Below, piece by piece: positions 46,468-57,515 of a DNA stretch of 64,000 nucleotides (within the stretch, counting starts at the first letter, position 1; every line of letters begins with the position of its first letter). Under the pieces are notes generated by a model that was not told the origin of the DNA, did no database searches, and saw nothing but the letters and a program-made list of their open reading frames with translations. A program made the translations under genes and the position numbers. This DNA comes from CBDFGN01 sp965247065. Lineage in GTDB: Bacteria; Bacteroidota; Bacteroidia; Cytophagales; Cyclobacteriaceae. The stretch covers positions 2,294,001-2,358,000 of the forward strand of contig CBDFGN010000006.1 in the NCBI GenBank assembly GCA_965247065.1, read 5' to 3'.

Positions 46468-47919
46468 TCATAATCCCGGATACTTCACTACCCCGCCACT
46501 ATAGGGCTGCATGTCAAAGAAGTCACCCCGACCACTTACCCTGCGATCGCCAGTGGACTGAAGTTTAGTCATGAGCCGGTTCCAAAGTTCTCTTTTGGTA
46601 TCGGCATAAGCGGGATCAGAGGCAACGTTGTTTAACTGATGCGGGTCTTTCTTCAGATCGTACAACTCCTCTGGCGTACGTTTGGCAAAGGCCAGGTCGA
46701 AGAGCACCCGATGAGTATCGTCCTTATCCCGGTTTTCGATCATGTGATGTTTGGTGGGGCCTCCATCGGTGTCGGCATACCAAGCAGGATAGATAAACGC
46801 ATTCTGGTAGTTGGGCGTTCCATTCGGCCACCGATCGGGTCGAAAGTTGCGTATGAACAGGAAGTCTGTGGTGCGAATGGCCCGCATCGGGTAACCGCCT
46901 CCGTCGGGTGCTTCCTGGGAAGGGACATGGCGCTCTTTACCAAAGAACATCTCAGTCCATTCCGGATACACCTGCCCGGCGTTTCCAGCAGTTAGAAGGC
47001 CCATCAGGCTCCGACCCGTCATTACTTTGGGAACAGCTATTCCGGCGCTTTCAAGGAAGGTCGGCGCCAGGTCGGTCAGCCTCACCAAATCGGTCACCGT
47101 TCGTCCCCCCGGTACCTGGTCCGGCCAGCGGATCGCCAAGGGAATACGAACACCCATGTCGTAAACATTGCTCTTGGCCCTGGGGAAGGGCATGCCGTTG
47201 TCGCTCGTGACCACAACCATTGTATTGTCAAGTTGGCCTGCGGCCTGCAGCCAGTCCAGCATCTCCCCTAATTCCCGATCCATTCGCTGCACCTCGAAAT
47301 AGTAGTCCGCAACGTCGCTGCGCACATCCTGGTGATCCGGAAAGATGACTGGCAAATCGATCTCATCAAGCGGAATACCACTTCGTTCTCCTGATCCGGT
47401 GTCATAAACCCTATGAGGATCGGAGGTGCCAAACCAGAAGCAAAATGGTTGGCCAGATGGACGTTTGTTCATGAAGTCCGAAAACGATTCGTATCGATCC
47501 CCAGCCGGATTTCGAGCTCGCTGGCCCAGTTCACCTGGAGCCCAACCCTTGCGGGTAAAACCCACGTAGTAACCATTTTCCTCCAAAAGATCGGTGTAAA
47601 CCGGGTGTTCCACTGGTAAGGGACCGTACAGGTTAGCCCCTTTCCCTAACTGCCAGAACCACTGCCCCGTCAAAATGGAGGCCCTCGAAGGAGTACAGGA
47701 CGGAGAGGCTACAAAGGCATTCTCAAATAGGATGCCCTCATCCGCCACCCGATCGAAATTGAGGGTCTTGATCACCGGGTCACCATAGGCACCGGCATGG
47801 GGCCAGCTCCAGTCATCGGCGATGACGAAGAGGATGTTGGGTTGGGAAGCAGCTTGAGAGTGGGATTCCGACCCGGACAAGGTGAAAAGAAGAGTTACTA
47901 TTACGGATAAGAGGAGCAT
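46468..47919 (-). CDS. type I sulfatase (heparan N-sulfatase-like)
   Basis: 483 residues with signal peptide (LLLSVIVTLLFTLSGSESHSQ). Metal site DD at 35-36 (FVIADDWSWPHAGAYGD). Formylglycine signature CTPSR at 75-79. VVVTSDNGMPFPRAKSNVYDMGVRIPLAIRWP is the conserved C-side block and resembles N-sulfoglucosamine sulfohydrolase-like sulfatases. It needs a maturase. Periplasmic or surface desulfation of a glycan. It lies outside the repeat-flanked block and is not next to other carbohydrate genes; whether it cooperates with the sulfatase at 14453 is unknown. Confidence 0.92.
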   Translation of the reverse strand: MLLLSVIVTLLFTLSGSESHSQAASQPNILFVIADDWSWPHAGAYGDPVIKTLNFDRVADEGILFENAFVASPSCTPSRASILTGQWFWQLGKGANLYGPLPVEHPVYTDLLEENGYYVGFTRKGWAPGELGQRARNPAGDRYESFSDFMNKRPSGQPFCFWFGTSDPHRVYDTGSGERSGIPLDEIDLPVIFPDHQDVRSDVADYYFEVQRMDRELGEMLDWLQAAGQLDNTMVVVTSDNGMPFPRAKSNVYDMGVRIPLAIRWPDQVPGGRTVTDLVRLTDLAPTFLESAGIAVPKVMTGRSLMGLLTAGNAGQVYPEWTEMFFGKERHVPSQEAPDGGGYPMRAIRTTDFLFIRNFRPDRWPNGTPNYQNAFIYPAWYADTDGGPTKHHMIENRDKDDTHRVLFDLAFAKRTPEELYDLKKDPHQLNNVASDPAYADTKRELWNRLMTKLQSTGDRRVSGRGDFFDMQPYSGGVVKYPGL

Positions 47920-48364
47920 GGTTGGAAAATTGAGAATTTCAGATAATTGAGCATTGAAAATGGAATGTTTTAAGGATTGCGTCGGCCAGCTTAACTAGAG
48001 CCACAATAACTACCGTATGAATGACCGATTATTCTCCGCCGGAATAAGTTCAGTGCCCGGTAATATCTTGGCCTTGGTAGTTTCCGACCGTCCTGTGATG
48101 CCATAGTAACAAAGATGAAGGGTAAGCTATGAATAATCCAGAGGTTTTCCCAGAAGCGTATCTCGGGGGTATTGGGAATTGAAGAATGAAGATCGCAGAT
48201 ATTTCTTTTGCTGTTTCTGCCTGGGGCCATGCCACGGGCCAACATTCCATTTAGCCGGGATAGCAAGCAAAGTAAAGGTGCCCGTAATATGCCTTGTACT
48301 GTACGAAAATGATACAATCCATGTATCTCCGGCATTAATTCGGGTCAAAAATCAGGAAGTCGAC
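47920..48364. other. non-coding stretch
   Basis: About 445 bases. Several overlapping short open frames (47991-48427) have no family resemblance or ribosome-binding sites. Nothing else supported. Confidence 0.45.
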
Positions 48365-51300
48365 TCATTCTTTCAAAATTCTAAACGTCCGGTTGATGAC
48401 ATTTTCTGCAGAGTAGACCTTCAATAGATACAAGCCAGACTTCATGTTTGCGCCATTAACACCCAGTTCTAAGGAGCTGGAGCGCTCCAGGTTATAATCT
48501 TTATCGAATACAATTTTCCCAAAGGCATCCATCATTATTATCGACAACTCTCCACTATAATCTGCGGAAAACCCTATTATTATGTTCTTGCGGAAAGGGT
48601 TAGGATAAATACTTTGGATGGAAACAGCGGAGGGCTGCAGGTCCTCCTCAATTGCGCCTTCTATATCAGCGAGACGCGCAGAAGGATCCGTAGAAGGCAG
48701 GATGATCATCGCGTTGATATATCCACCAATGGACCCTGGCCCTTTCTTCACTTCGATCATTATCTCTCCGCTACCGTCTGGTATCAGCCCGAATATCGTC
48801 ACCGCATTGGATGTATTGAAAGCCGGTTCCAGGGAGACAGTTTGTGCCCCTACCGTATACTCGGTAAGCCTGCTGGTCGCATTGTTATAGCTCGCGAAAA
48901 ACGTGAGGTCATAGCGCAACGATGGATTCAAGCTGGAAAGTTTGAACGATTCCTGATCCGTCTTAAACCAATACGCGGTGCGCATCACTCTCTCTGGCGT
49001 AAAGCCATCAACGGCCATTCCGTTGCCGTGGTCCCTGAACCAGTTGGTTACCAGCGTCACATCGATGCCCGTATTGAAACCCGTCTCGTCTATCAAATCA
49101 CTCAACACCAAGCCTTGTACCGGGGTAGTACTGAAATTATTAAACCACGGTGCTGGTATGTTGTTGACCCAGCTACGATTGAAATTAACATAGATAGGGT
49201 CCACATTAAGAGGCGCTGCAGGGGTGGTGGCACTTACTTCCGCTGTAAAGTTGGACGGTCCTGTAAGATTAACTGCCCGAATCACGTAGTAATAGGTCGT
49301 CTCCTGCATGATCCCGTTAGCATCTGAATACGACTCTTCGTCCGTTCCTGTGGTATCAATCAATGCGTAAGGCCCGGAGGACATAGTCGAACGGTGGATC
49401 TCAAAACCCGTCTCATTGTTGGAGTTATCTACCCAGCTCAAATCAATTTGCCCGTGCGATACCGCTACAGCCGCCGGATTACTGGGGTCTGTCGGTGGAG
49501 GAGGTGGCACCAACGTAGTGGCACTAGCCTCATTACTGACGCTATCCCCATTGTTATTATGTGCCCGTACCCGGTAATAATAAGTGGTCTGTGAGGACAG
49601 ACCCACATCCGAATAGCTGGTCACACTGGGAGAGATTGAATCTATTACCGCATAGAGCCCTCCCATCGTTAAGGACCGCTCGATCTCGAAACCGTTCTCA
49701 TTGTTTGAATTATCGGTCCAGCTTAGGTCGATCTGGGATTCGCTGATCGCTGTCGCTAACAAGTTGGTCGGTGCGGCCGGTGGATTGGCATCATCTATGC
49801 TTGGTTGAATCACCAATGCATTGATGTAACCACCCAAGGACCCTGGCCCTTTCTTCACGTCAATCAGTATCTCTCCGCTGCCGTCCGGTATCAGCCCGAA
49901 TATCGTTACCGCATTGGATGTATTGAAAGCCGGTTCCAGGGAGACAGTTTGTGCCCCTACCGTATACTCGGTAAGCCTGCTGGTCGCATTGTTATAGCTC
50001 GCGAAAAACGTGAGGTCATAGCGCAACAATGGATTCAAGCTGGAAAGTTTGAACGATTCCTGATCCGTCTTAAACCAATACGCGGTGCGCATCACCCTCT
50101 CTGGCGTAAAGCCATCAACGGCCATCCCGTTGCCGTGGTCCCTGAACCAGTTGGTTACCAGCGTCACATCGATGCCCGTATTGAACCCCGTCTCGTCTAT
50201 CAAATCACTCAATACCAAGCCTTGTACCGGGGTAGTACTGAAATTATTAAACCACGGTGCTGGTATGTTGTTGACCCAGCTACGATTGAAATTAACATAG
50301 ATAGGGTCCACATTGAGTGGTACATCTGGAATTACCGTTACCGCCACCGTGTCGCGGTCCGAATCCCCGTCATCATCGGTAACCTTAAGCTGGTAGGTAT
50401 ACACCCCTTGCTGAAGAGCTGACAACAGTACATTGAGGGTAGTGTCACCGCTCAGGATACTTGCCGATGGACCGCTGAGCTGAATCCATTGTACCGAATC
50501 AATTACCCCATCGGTATCGGTGCCCGTACCACTGAGCGTCAGGGTATCCTGTGGCAGCTGGATGTTCCGGTCCAAACCGGCATCAGCTGTCGGGGGTTGG
50601 TTGGGGCGGCCTGAACCGTTACCGCCACCGTGTCGCGGTCCGAATCCCCGTCATCATCGGTAACCTTAAGCTGGTAGGTATACACCCCTTGCTGAAGAGC
50701 TGATAACAGCACATTGAGGGTAGTGTCACCGCTCAGGATGCTTGCCGATGGACCGCTGAGCTGAATCCATTGTACCGAATCAATTACCCCATCGGTATCG
50801 GTGCCCGTACCGCTGAGCGTCAGGGTATCCTGTAGCAGCTGGATGTTCCGGTCCAAACCGGCATCAGCTGTCGGGGGTTGGTTGGGGGCGGCCTGAACCG
50901 TTACCGCCCACCGTGTCGCGGTCCGAATCCCCGTCATCATCGGTAACCTTAAGCTGGTAGGTATACACCCCTTGCTGAAGAGCTGATAACAGCACATTGA
51001 GGGTAGTGTCACCGCTCAGGATGCTTGCCGATGGACCGCTGAGCTGAATCCATTGTACCGAATCAATTACCCCATCGGTATCGGTGCCCGTACCGCTGAG
51101 CGTCAGGGTATCCTGTGGCAGCTGGATGTTCCGGTCCAAACCGGCATCAGCTGTCGGTGGTTGGTTGCTACCATCGAATGTGGGTTGGATGATCATAGCA
51201 TTGATATAGCCCCCTGGTGACCCGGTTCCTTTTTTTACATCTATTACGACCTCTCCATTAGGATCCGGGATTACGTCAATAATAGTTACCGCATTATGCG

Positions 51301-53380
51301 TATTCAAGGCCGGCTCTAAAGAAACGGTTTGCCCGCCCGTCGTGTATTCCGTAAGCCGAATAGTTGCATTATTGTAGCTGGCAAAGAACGTAAGGTCGTA
51401 GGCCTGAAGCTGATTTAGTCCGGTCAATAGTATGGATTCCTGATCCGTGCTGAACCAGTAAGCAGTCTTCATCACCAATCGGGGTGTGAACCCGGAATCG
51501 TCTCCTAGATCCATGCCCTTGCTGTGATCCTTGAACCAGTTTGTTAACAAGGTTATATCGATGCCTGTTCCGGAATTAGTGTCATCAAGCAGGTTACTCA
51601 AGGACAATCCCTGAGAAGCAGTGCTGCTGAAACTATTGTAATACGGTGGCGGGATTCCACCGGCAAAACCACGATTAAAATTTATATAAATAGGATCCGT
51701 TTCGATAGGAGCAGCTGGAGTAGTAACGGCCACCTCCGCGGTAAAATTTGAAGGGATCCCCGAGTTTACTCCACGAATCACATAATAATAAGTGATGCTC
51801 TGCAAAATTCCTTGTGTATCGGAATACGATACCACGTTCGAATCCGTCGTGTGGATCAACGAATATGGACCCATGGTGGTAGTTGAACGATGGATTTCAA
51901 AACTTGTCTCATTGTTGCTATTATCGGTCCAGCCCAGGTCAATCTGATAGTGGGAAATAGCTACTGCTGTCAAATCCGACGGATCTGCGGGAGCTGGTGG
52001 AATAGCCGGTGTGTTGGCATTTACCTCATTTGTAACAGAAGATGTACCGGTATTGCTAAAGGCCCTAACCACGTAATAGTAGCTAGTGAGTGGGTTAACT
52101 CCCAGGTCAGAATAGGTGGTTACATCAGCCATAGCGGTGTCAATAACAACATAGGAGCCGCCAGGGACCAAAGACCTTAGTATCTCGAAGCCAGCTTCAT
52201 CTGATGAATTATCGTTCCACGTCAAGTCCACCAGGTTGTAGAATTCATCCACAACCAACAAACTATCAGGTGCTAACGGCGGAAATGGTAAGAAAGTCAC
52301 GATTACCGTGTCGGTATTACTTACCACGTTATCGTCAATCACCTCCAATTCAAATTGATAGGTCCCATCCCTTAGATCTTTTATTGCCACCAGTAGCGTA
52401 TCAATATTGCACAGTGTGAGTGGGAAAGGTCCGCCTACCTGACGCCAATGCACTTCAATGACGGCGCCATCTGCATCGGAACCTGAACCCAATAACTCCA
52501 CGCTATCCAGCGGTAATTGGAAATTCTGATCCGGTCCAGCCATAGCGACAGGAGGAACATTAGGAGGGGGTAAACTGTCGATGATCCGGGTTTTAGTTAA
52601 GAACCACTCGAATAAATTAGGATCGTGGATAGAATTATCAATACTGTATGATAAATTCCAAATGATATGCTTACGGTCATAGGCGGTGAATATCAACTCA
52701 GCTTCCGGAGGAGGGTTGGTGCAATTCTGGACCGAATTGAACATCGCGAGAGCGTCAGCGAAAAGTACCACAGAGTCCCTTTCCCCATGGAAAGCCCAGG
52801 TATTGATTTTACGTTTTGAAATGACACAACCTTTAAGTGTGTCACCACTTGCTGCGACAGGGGCGATAGCAGCCAACTGGTTAGGGAAATTTTCAAGGCT
52901 GGTACCGTACTTCCAGGTTTCAAAACCACCCATGCTAAGACCGGTTAGAGATACCCGTTCTTTATCGATCTTGTGGTTGTTTGGCCCATCAAGGATTTCG
53001 TCGATTACTTCTTTCAGTAAAGAATCGGGCCATGAACCGGGATAGATTGGATCTAACTGAGGAGCGATTACGACGAAACAGTCAGTATCTGCAGCAACCG
53101 TGAAACACATGTCATGGCCATCAACAATGTGCTCAATAGGTACCAGGGATTTTATTTTTTCCAAATCGGCTGGTGAACCATCTCCCCTTTCGTTCACCCC
53201 GTGCAAAAAGATATAAACGGGATGTTTGGTTGAAGTATTTACGTCATAGTTGGGAGGTAGGTATTCTAAGTAACCTATATTCCCGGGACCTGAGGTTCGC
53301 TTGGGAGTAAGCTGGGCAAATATAGATCCTGTGCCTAATAACCATAGAAGCAGTATATGAATGCAGAGTCTAAAAGACAT
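48365..53380 (-). pseudogene. giant secreted esterase with K319/FN3/malectin-like modules and T9SS tail; two compensating indels
   Basis: About 1670 codons. Signal peptide (CIHILLLWLLGTGSIFAQ), then an alpha/beta-hydrolase esterase (YIFLHGVNERGDG, GLSMGGFETWKYG with nucleophile Ser, AFHGERDSVV). A K319/PKD module, FN3 domains (FEIHRS, YYYVIRAVN), a malectin-like module (INFNRGFAGGIPPPYYN), three near-identical K319 modules, another malectin-like module, FN3s, a third malectin-like copy, and a Por-secretion tail (YPNPFRKNIIIGF, SGLYLLKVYS) follow. An extra C near 50907-50909 and one G fewer at 50603-50606 shift the frame across one K319 module and cancel out. A T9SS-exported glycan esterase is likely. 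Confidence 0.75.
50334..51170 (-). repeat. three tandem ~281-bp K319 module repeats
   Basis: Units beginning at about 50334, 50615 and 50897 are almost identical in DNA, spaced 281-282 bases. Each encodes QPPTADAGLDRNIQL ... VYTYQLKVTDDDGDSDRD. Such units recombine easily and are prone to assembly collapse. A second, longer duplication (about 1107-bp offset) links 48700-49215 with 49795-50320 (malectin-like module). Confidence 0.8.
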
Positions 53381-53538
53381 GGTTTCACATTTAAACCCAG
53401 GCATGGACTGGCAAAGTTGGCAGTTGGTTGTTTGAATTTACGAATTCTAATAATCTTCCGGAATGGAATCGGAAATCTTATCCTAATACAACTGCTTTAG
53501 GAGATATCCACTCAGCTCAAATTCTATTGGCTCCAGGC

Positions 53539-53573
53539 AAAAAAAAATACCCCTGGCTTTCGCCAGAGGTATA
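53539..53573 (-). terminator. rho-independent terminator of tRNA-Cys
   Basis: On the minus strand a 10-bp stem with a GAAA-type tetraloop (ACCTCTGGC-GAAA-GCCAGGGGT) is followed by nine T. It lies 10 bases after the tRNA. Confidence 0.9.
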
Positions 53574-53582
53574 CTTTAGGGG

Positions 53583-53653
53583 AGGTCGCGAGCGGATTCG
53601 AACCGCTGTACGAGCTTTTGCAGAGCTCTGCCTAGCCACTCGGCCACACGACC
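53583..53653 (-). tRNA. tRNA-Cys (anticodon GCA)
   Basis: 71 nt. Acceptor GGTCGTG pairs with CGCGACC (one G-T). Anticodon stem-loop GAGCT-CTGCAAA-AGCTC gives GCA. T-arm AGCGG-TTCGAAT-CCGCT. Discriminator T, the identity base for cysteine. CCA is not encoded. Confidence 0.95.
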
Positions 53654-53895
53654 CTATTCAATTAACAATTAACAGTCAACAATGAAAGAACAATTCAGCC
53701 TCGCCACTTCTTATCAGCCTATGCTTAGAGAATGCTGACGACCTTTTCAGTCAACAGTAAAACAGTTAACAATGGGTCTGAAGGCTAACTTTGTGCCGCA
53801 AAATTACCGAAAAAGTGAAGAAGTACAAAGTATGAGGAACCAGGTAACAAGACTGCTGTGATCAACGGTAGGTTATGCTGAGATCTCCTAAGATA

Positions 53896-54926
53896 ACGTG
53901 AGTTCGATATAAAATAGAGTAGTTTATTGATAGAAAAAAGGCAGAAAATTAGTATATTAAGTCATTGACAATCAACAAAATAACTAATATTTCTGCCTAT
54001 GTTAACTGCTACTAAAATTACTGAAATTTTTTGTTCCATTGACGATTTTTGTCTGGATTTTGTCCCAAAATTGGAAAAAAGATTGCTGGGAAGTAAAAAG
54101 CGCAACAAACCTGGTAAGCTTTCTTTATCCGAAGTAATGACTATACAGGTCTTGTTCCAGATCTCAGGATATCGAAATTTCAAGACCTTTTACAACACAT
54201 ACGTTTGTGGCCACTTGCGCTCCTTCTTTCCTGATGTGGTAAGCTATAACCGAATGGTAGAACTTTGTAGTGGAAGTCTTCTGCCAATGGCTATTTATCT
54301 GAAAACACAAGGGACTGGACAGTGTACAGGTATAAGTTTTATAGACAGCACTCCGTTAAGGGTCTGTCATAACAGACGGATCCATAACCATAAAGTATTT
54401 GAAGGGTTAGCTAAAAGAGGCCATTGTTCCATCGGATGGTTCTACGGGTTTAAGCTCCATCTTATCACTGCTGATACGGGTGAAATCATCGATTTTATGC
54501 TCACACCGGGCAATGTGGATGACAGAAAGCCTCTTAAAATTGAACGGTTTATTAAGAAATTATTCGGAAAGCTCTTTGGTGATAAAGGCTACATCAGTAA
54601 GGAACTTTTTAAAAATCTGTTCTTCCGCGGAGTCCATCTGATAACCAAACTCAAACGCAATATGAAGTCCTCATCCTTAACCCCCATCATGGATGCTATA
54701 ATGCTCCGTAAAAGGGCTATTTGTGAGACTATCATTGATCAACTTAAAAACATCTTCCAGATTGAACACTCCAGGCACAGGAGCCCAACTAATTTCCTTA
54801 CCAACCTTTTCTCGGCTTTAATCGCTTACAACTTTTGCGAAAAAAAGCCCTCAATCAAATTGAACTACCAGGACACCGGTCAACTCTTTCTCGCTCTTTA
54901 ATCATTCCTTATTGTCGAACTCACGT
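53896..54926 (+). mobile_element. IS982-family insertion sequence
   Basis: 1031 bp with inverted ends ACGTGAGTTCGA (left) and TCGAACTCACGT (right) and one intact transposase gene. Inserted between tRNA-Cys and rpsA in non-coding DNA, with a 7-bp duplication. No gene is broken. Confidence 0.85.
53999..54901 (+). CDS. IS982-family transposase
   Basis: 300 residues, normal size. N-terminal helical region (LSLSEVMTIQVLFQISGYRNF), first catalytic Asp in SFIDSTPLRVCHN, GFKLHLITADTGEIIDF, second Asp in LFGDKGYIS, and Glu in RAICETIIDQLKNIFQIEHSRHRS. These are the IS982/DDE_Tnp_1_3 motifs. The gene is complete. Confidence 0.93.
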   Translation: MLTATKITEIFCSIDDFCLDFVPKLEKRLLGSKKRNKPGKLSLSEVMTIQVLFQISGYRNFKTFYNTYVCGHLRSFFPDVVSYNRMVELCSGSLLPMAIYLKTQGTGQCTGISFIDSTPLRVCHNRRIHNHKVFEGLAKRGHCSIGWFYGFKLHLITADTGEIIDFMLTPGNVDDRKPLKIERFIKKLFGKLFGDKGYISKELFKNLFFRGVHLITKLKRNMKSSSLTPIMDAIMLRKRAICETIIDQLKNIFQIEHSRHRSPTNFLTNLFSALIAYNFCEKKPSIKLNYQDTGQLFLAL

Positions 54927-55145
54927 TAAGATAATATCCTGATGTATGGCAAGCTGGTTGCTGGTCAGCTTATTTTCATTGCGCCCGGAAGCAGCCGTCT
55001 CCAGCTTTCTTATTGGCTCCGATGCCATCTCCTGGGCGTGCTATTCAATTGCACCACCGTTTACAGCTGAGTGTTAACCGTTTAACTGAAAAAAGGTGCC
55101 CATCGTTGCCGACAGACACCTTTCGGGTTAATAGACTTTGGTTGT

Positions 55146-57515
55146 TTATTCTACTTTCTTTGCCGCGACCTTTTTAACTGCTGGCTTCTTAGCTGTCGCC
55201 TTTTTAGTCGCGGTTTTGGCTTTGGCGGCTGATGGCTTCTTCGCGGTTGTTTCAGCTGTAGCGGTTTTAGCCGCAGTCGTCTTTTTTGTTGCGGGCTTTT
55301 TGGCCGCAGGCTTTTTGGCTGCGGCCTTTTTGACTGCTGGCTTCTTCGACTCTTCAGCCTCAGTCTTGGCAGCGGCCTTAGCCTTGGTGGTCGTTTTCTT
55401 CGCTACAGGTTTGGGCTCTTCAGTGGCTTCTTCCTTGCCCTCAACGCTCTCCGCTGTTTCTTCCACCGCCTTAGCTTCTTCTTTGCCTTCTGCCGTTTCT
55501 TTTTCTTTAATTTCTAGCTTTTCTTCAGCCTCCGTCTTCTCCTCTGCCTTAGCCTTGGTGGTCGTTTTCTTCGCTACAGGTTTGGGCTCTTCAGTGGCTT
55601 CTGCCTTGCCCTCAACGCTCTCCGATGCTTCTTCCACCGCCTTAGCTTCTTCTTTGCCTTCTGCCGTTTCTTTTTCTTTAATTTCTAGCTTTTGCTCAGC
55701 CTTAACCTCTGTCTTTACAGTCTCATCCTTCTTGCCCGAGGATTTGCCTTGCATCTTATCCTTCAGTGCTGCCAGCGCACCCAAGTCTCCCAGGGTATCT
55801 TTCTCGGTGCCCTGGTTTATCTGATCGACTGCTTTTCTGGGTGGCTTTTTCCTGGCTGCTGCCGGTCTGGATGCTGGTTGCGAATGGACATTGGTGTGTG
55901 ACAATAGGATTCTCTTGTCGTCCTTGGAGAATTCTACAACCTTGAAATCAAGTGATTCTCCCACCTCGGCCACACCACCGTCGGCTTTCACTAGGTTGCG
56001 ATTCGTGCAGAATCCCTCAATTCCGTAGGGTAGTTCCAATATGGCCCCTTTGTCGTTCTTCTCAATGACGCTGCATTTGTGCACTGATCCATGCCTGAAT
56101 ACAGATTCGAAATGTTCCCAGGGATTTTCTTCTAACTGCTTGTGACCCAAGGCCAAACGACGGTTGTTCACATCCAGTTCCAGGACCTTGACTTCTAATT
56201 CATCGCTCACCTTCACAAATTCAGAAGGGTGTTTGATCTTCTTGGTCCAGGACAGATCTGAAACATGAACCAGCCCATCGATACCTTCCTCCAACTCAAT
56301 AAAGAGGCCAAAGTTAGTGAGGTTCCTGACGATTCCCTTATGGGTGGTACCAACGGCATACTTGGTCAAGAGATCTTGTTTTGTCCAGGGATCTTCGCTC
56401 ATTTGCTTGATTCCCAAGGACATTTTTCGTTCATCGCGATCAAGGGTAAGCACCACAGCCTCAAGTTCCTCCCCTACTCCGATAAAGTCAGATGGATTAC
56501 GCAGGTGTTGAGACCAGGACATTTCGGAAACGTGAATGAGTCCTTCAACACCTGATAAGATTTCGAGGAAGGCGCCGTAGTCAGCTACGTTGACAATCCT
56601 GCCGTTGACTTTTGAGCCAATCTGAATATTTTCAGGGAGCGAGTCCCAGGGATGGGGGGTAAGTTGCTTCATTCCCAAAGAAATCCGCTTCTTATCCTCA
56701 TTAAAATCCAAGACCACAATCTTAACGGTTGCATCGAGATCGAGGACTTCTTCAGGATGGTTTATCCGGCCCCAACTGATATCTGTAATGTGCAGAAGTC
56801 CATCCACGCCACCCAGATCGATGAACACTCCGAAATTGGTCATGTTCTTTACCACGCCCTCAAGTACCTGGCCTTTCTCTAGATTATTAAGGATCTCAGC
56901 TTTCTGGGCCTCCAGTTCTTTTTCAATCAATATCTTATGGGAGACCACCACATTGTCGTTCGCATAGTTGATCTTAACGACCTTCACCTCCATGGTCTTA
57001 CCGACAAACACATCAAAATCCCGAATGGGTTTTACGTCAATCTGAGATCCCGGAAGGAAAGCCTCAACCCCAAAAATATCAACGATCAGCCCACCTTTGG
57101 TTCTCCGCTTGACAGTTCCCTCGATAACCAGATCTTCATCTAAACCCTTCTGTATATTTTCCCAGGCCTTTACGATCTTGGCCTTTCTTCTGGACAATAC
57201 CAGCTGACCGTTCGTGTTTTCCTGTTCTTCGATGTAAACTTCCACGGCATCCCCAACTTTCAGGTCAGGTAGATCTCTGAATTCTGAAGCAGACACCAGG
57301 CCGTCGGACTTAAAACCTATATTCAGAATGACATCCCTGTCGTTGACGCCTACTACAATGCCGCTGACGACTTCTTTTTCGTGTATTTCATTCAAAGTTT
57401 GCTCATAGGCTTTGGCCATTTCAGCTCGCTCTTCTTCGGTATATTCCTCACCAAAGCCTTTGGTCTCAAGCTGATCCCACTCAAACTCTACTTCTTCCGA
57501 TTTCTTTTCCGCCAT
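55146..57515 (-). CDS. rpsA: 30S ribosomal protein S1 with histone-H1-like tail
   Basis: 789 residues from ATG 57515 (MAEKKSEEVEFEWD); the two codons upstream are skipped. Six S1/OB domains cover about 45-560 (GVDGLLHITDISWGRINHP, GVEGLIHVSEMSWSQHLRNP, GIDGLVHVSDLSWTKKIKHP). LGDLGALAALKDKMQG is where Bacteroidota S1 proteins commonly end. Here about 190 residues follow: two tandem 57-residue acidic/lysine units (KLEIKEKETAEGKEEAKAVEE each) and a KKPA/KKAAAKK-rich end resembling histone H1. S1 recruits mRNA to the ribosome, and the basic tail could add RNA or DNA binding. Normal S1 is about 590-600 residues in this phylum. Confidence 0.93.
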   Translation of the reverse strand: MAEKKSEEVEFEWDQLETKGFGEEYTEEERAEMAKAYEQTLNEIHEKEVVSGIVVGVNDRDVILNIGFKSDGLVSASEFRDLPDLKVGDAVEVYIEEQENTNGQLVLSRRKAKIVKAWENIQKGLDEDLVIEGTVKRRTKGGLIVDIFGVEAFLPGSQIDVKPIRDFDVFVGKTMEVKVVKINYANDNVVVSHKILIEKELEAQKAEILNNLEKGQVLEGVVKNMTNFGVFIDLGGVDGLLHITDISWGRINHPEEVLDLDATVKIVVLDFNEDKKRISLGMKQLTPHPWDSLPENIQIGSKVNGRIVNVADYGAFLEILSGVEGLIHVSEMSWSQHLRNPSDFIGVGEELEAVVLTLDRDERKMSLGIKQMSEDPWTKQDLLTKYAVGTTHKGIVRNLTNFGLFIELEEGIDGLVHVSDLSWTKKIKHPSEFVKVSDELEVKVLELDVNNRRLALGHKQLEENPWEHFESVFRHGSVHKCSVIEKNDKGAILELPYGIEGFCTNRNLVKADGGVAEVGESLDFKVVEFSKDDKRILLSHTNVHSQPASRPAAARKKPPRKAVDQINQGTEKDTLGDLGALAALKDKMQGKSSGKKDETVKTEVKAEQKLEIKEKETAEGKEEAKAVEEASESVEGKAEATEEPKPVAKKTTTKAKAEEKTEAEEKLEIKEKETAEGKEEAKAVEETAESVEGKEEATEEPKPVAKKTTTKAKAAAKTEAEESKKPAVKKAAAKKPAAKKPATKKTTAAKTATAETTAKKPSAAKAKTATKKATAKKPAVKKVAAKKVE
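55335..55690 (-). repeat. tandem 171-bp duplication in the rpsA tail
   Basis: Two consecutive units 171 bases apart encode the same 57-residue pattern with few changes. In-frame, so length varies without breaking the gene. Confidence 0.7.

Larger units (their letters stand above)
53889..54933. repeat. 7-bp target duplication of the IS982 element
   Basis: TAAGATA at 53889-53895 and 54927-54933 flank the element. Confidence 0.7.

Noticed and set aside
47991..48427. Cluster of short open frames on both strands
   Set aside because: Mutually overlapping in several frames with no protein-like features; treated as non-coding.
49805..50422. Two similar plus-strand open frames (here and at 48614-49327)
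   Set aside because: Antisense copies of the duplicated malectin-like module in the esterase gene; their similarity comes from the duplication.
55138..55824. Plus-strand open frame of 228 codons rich in Ala/Ser/Val/Phe
   Set aside because: It is the antisense of the Lys/Ala/Glu repeats in the rpsA tail; its membrane-like look is a by-product of that composition.
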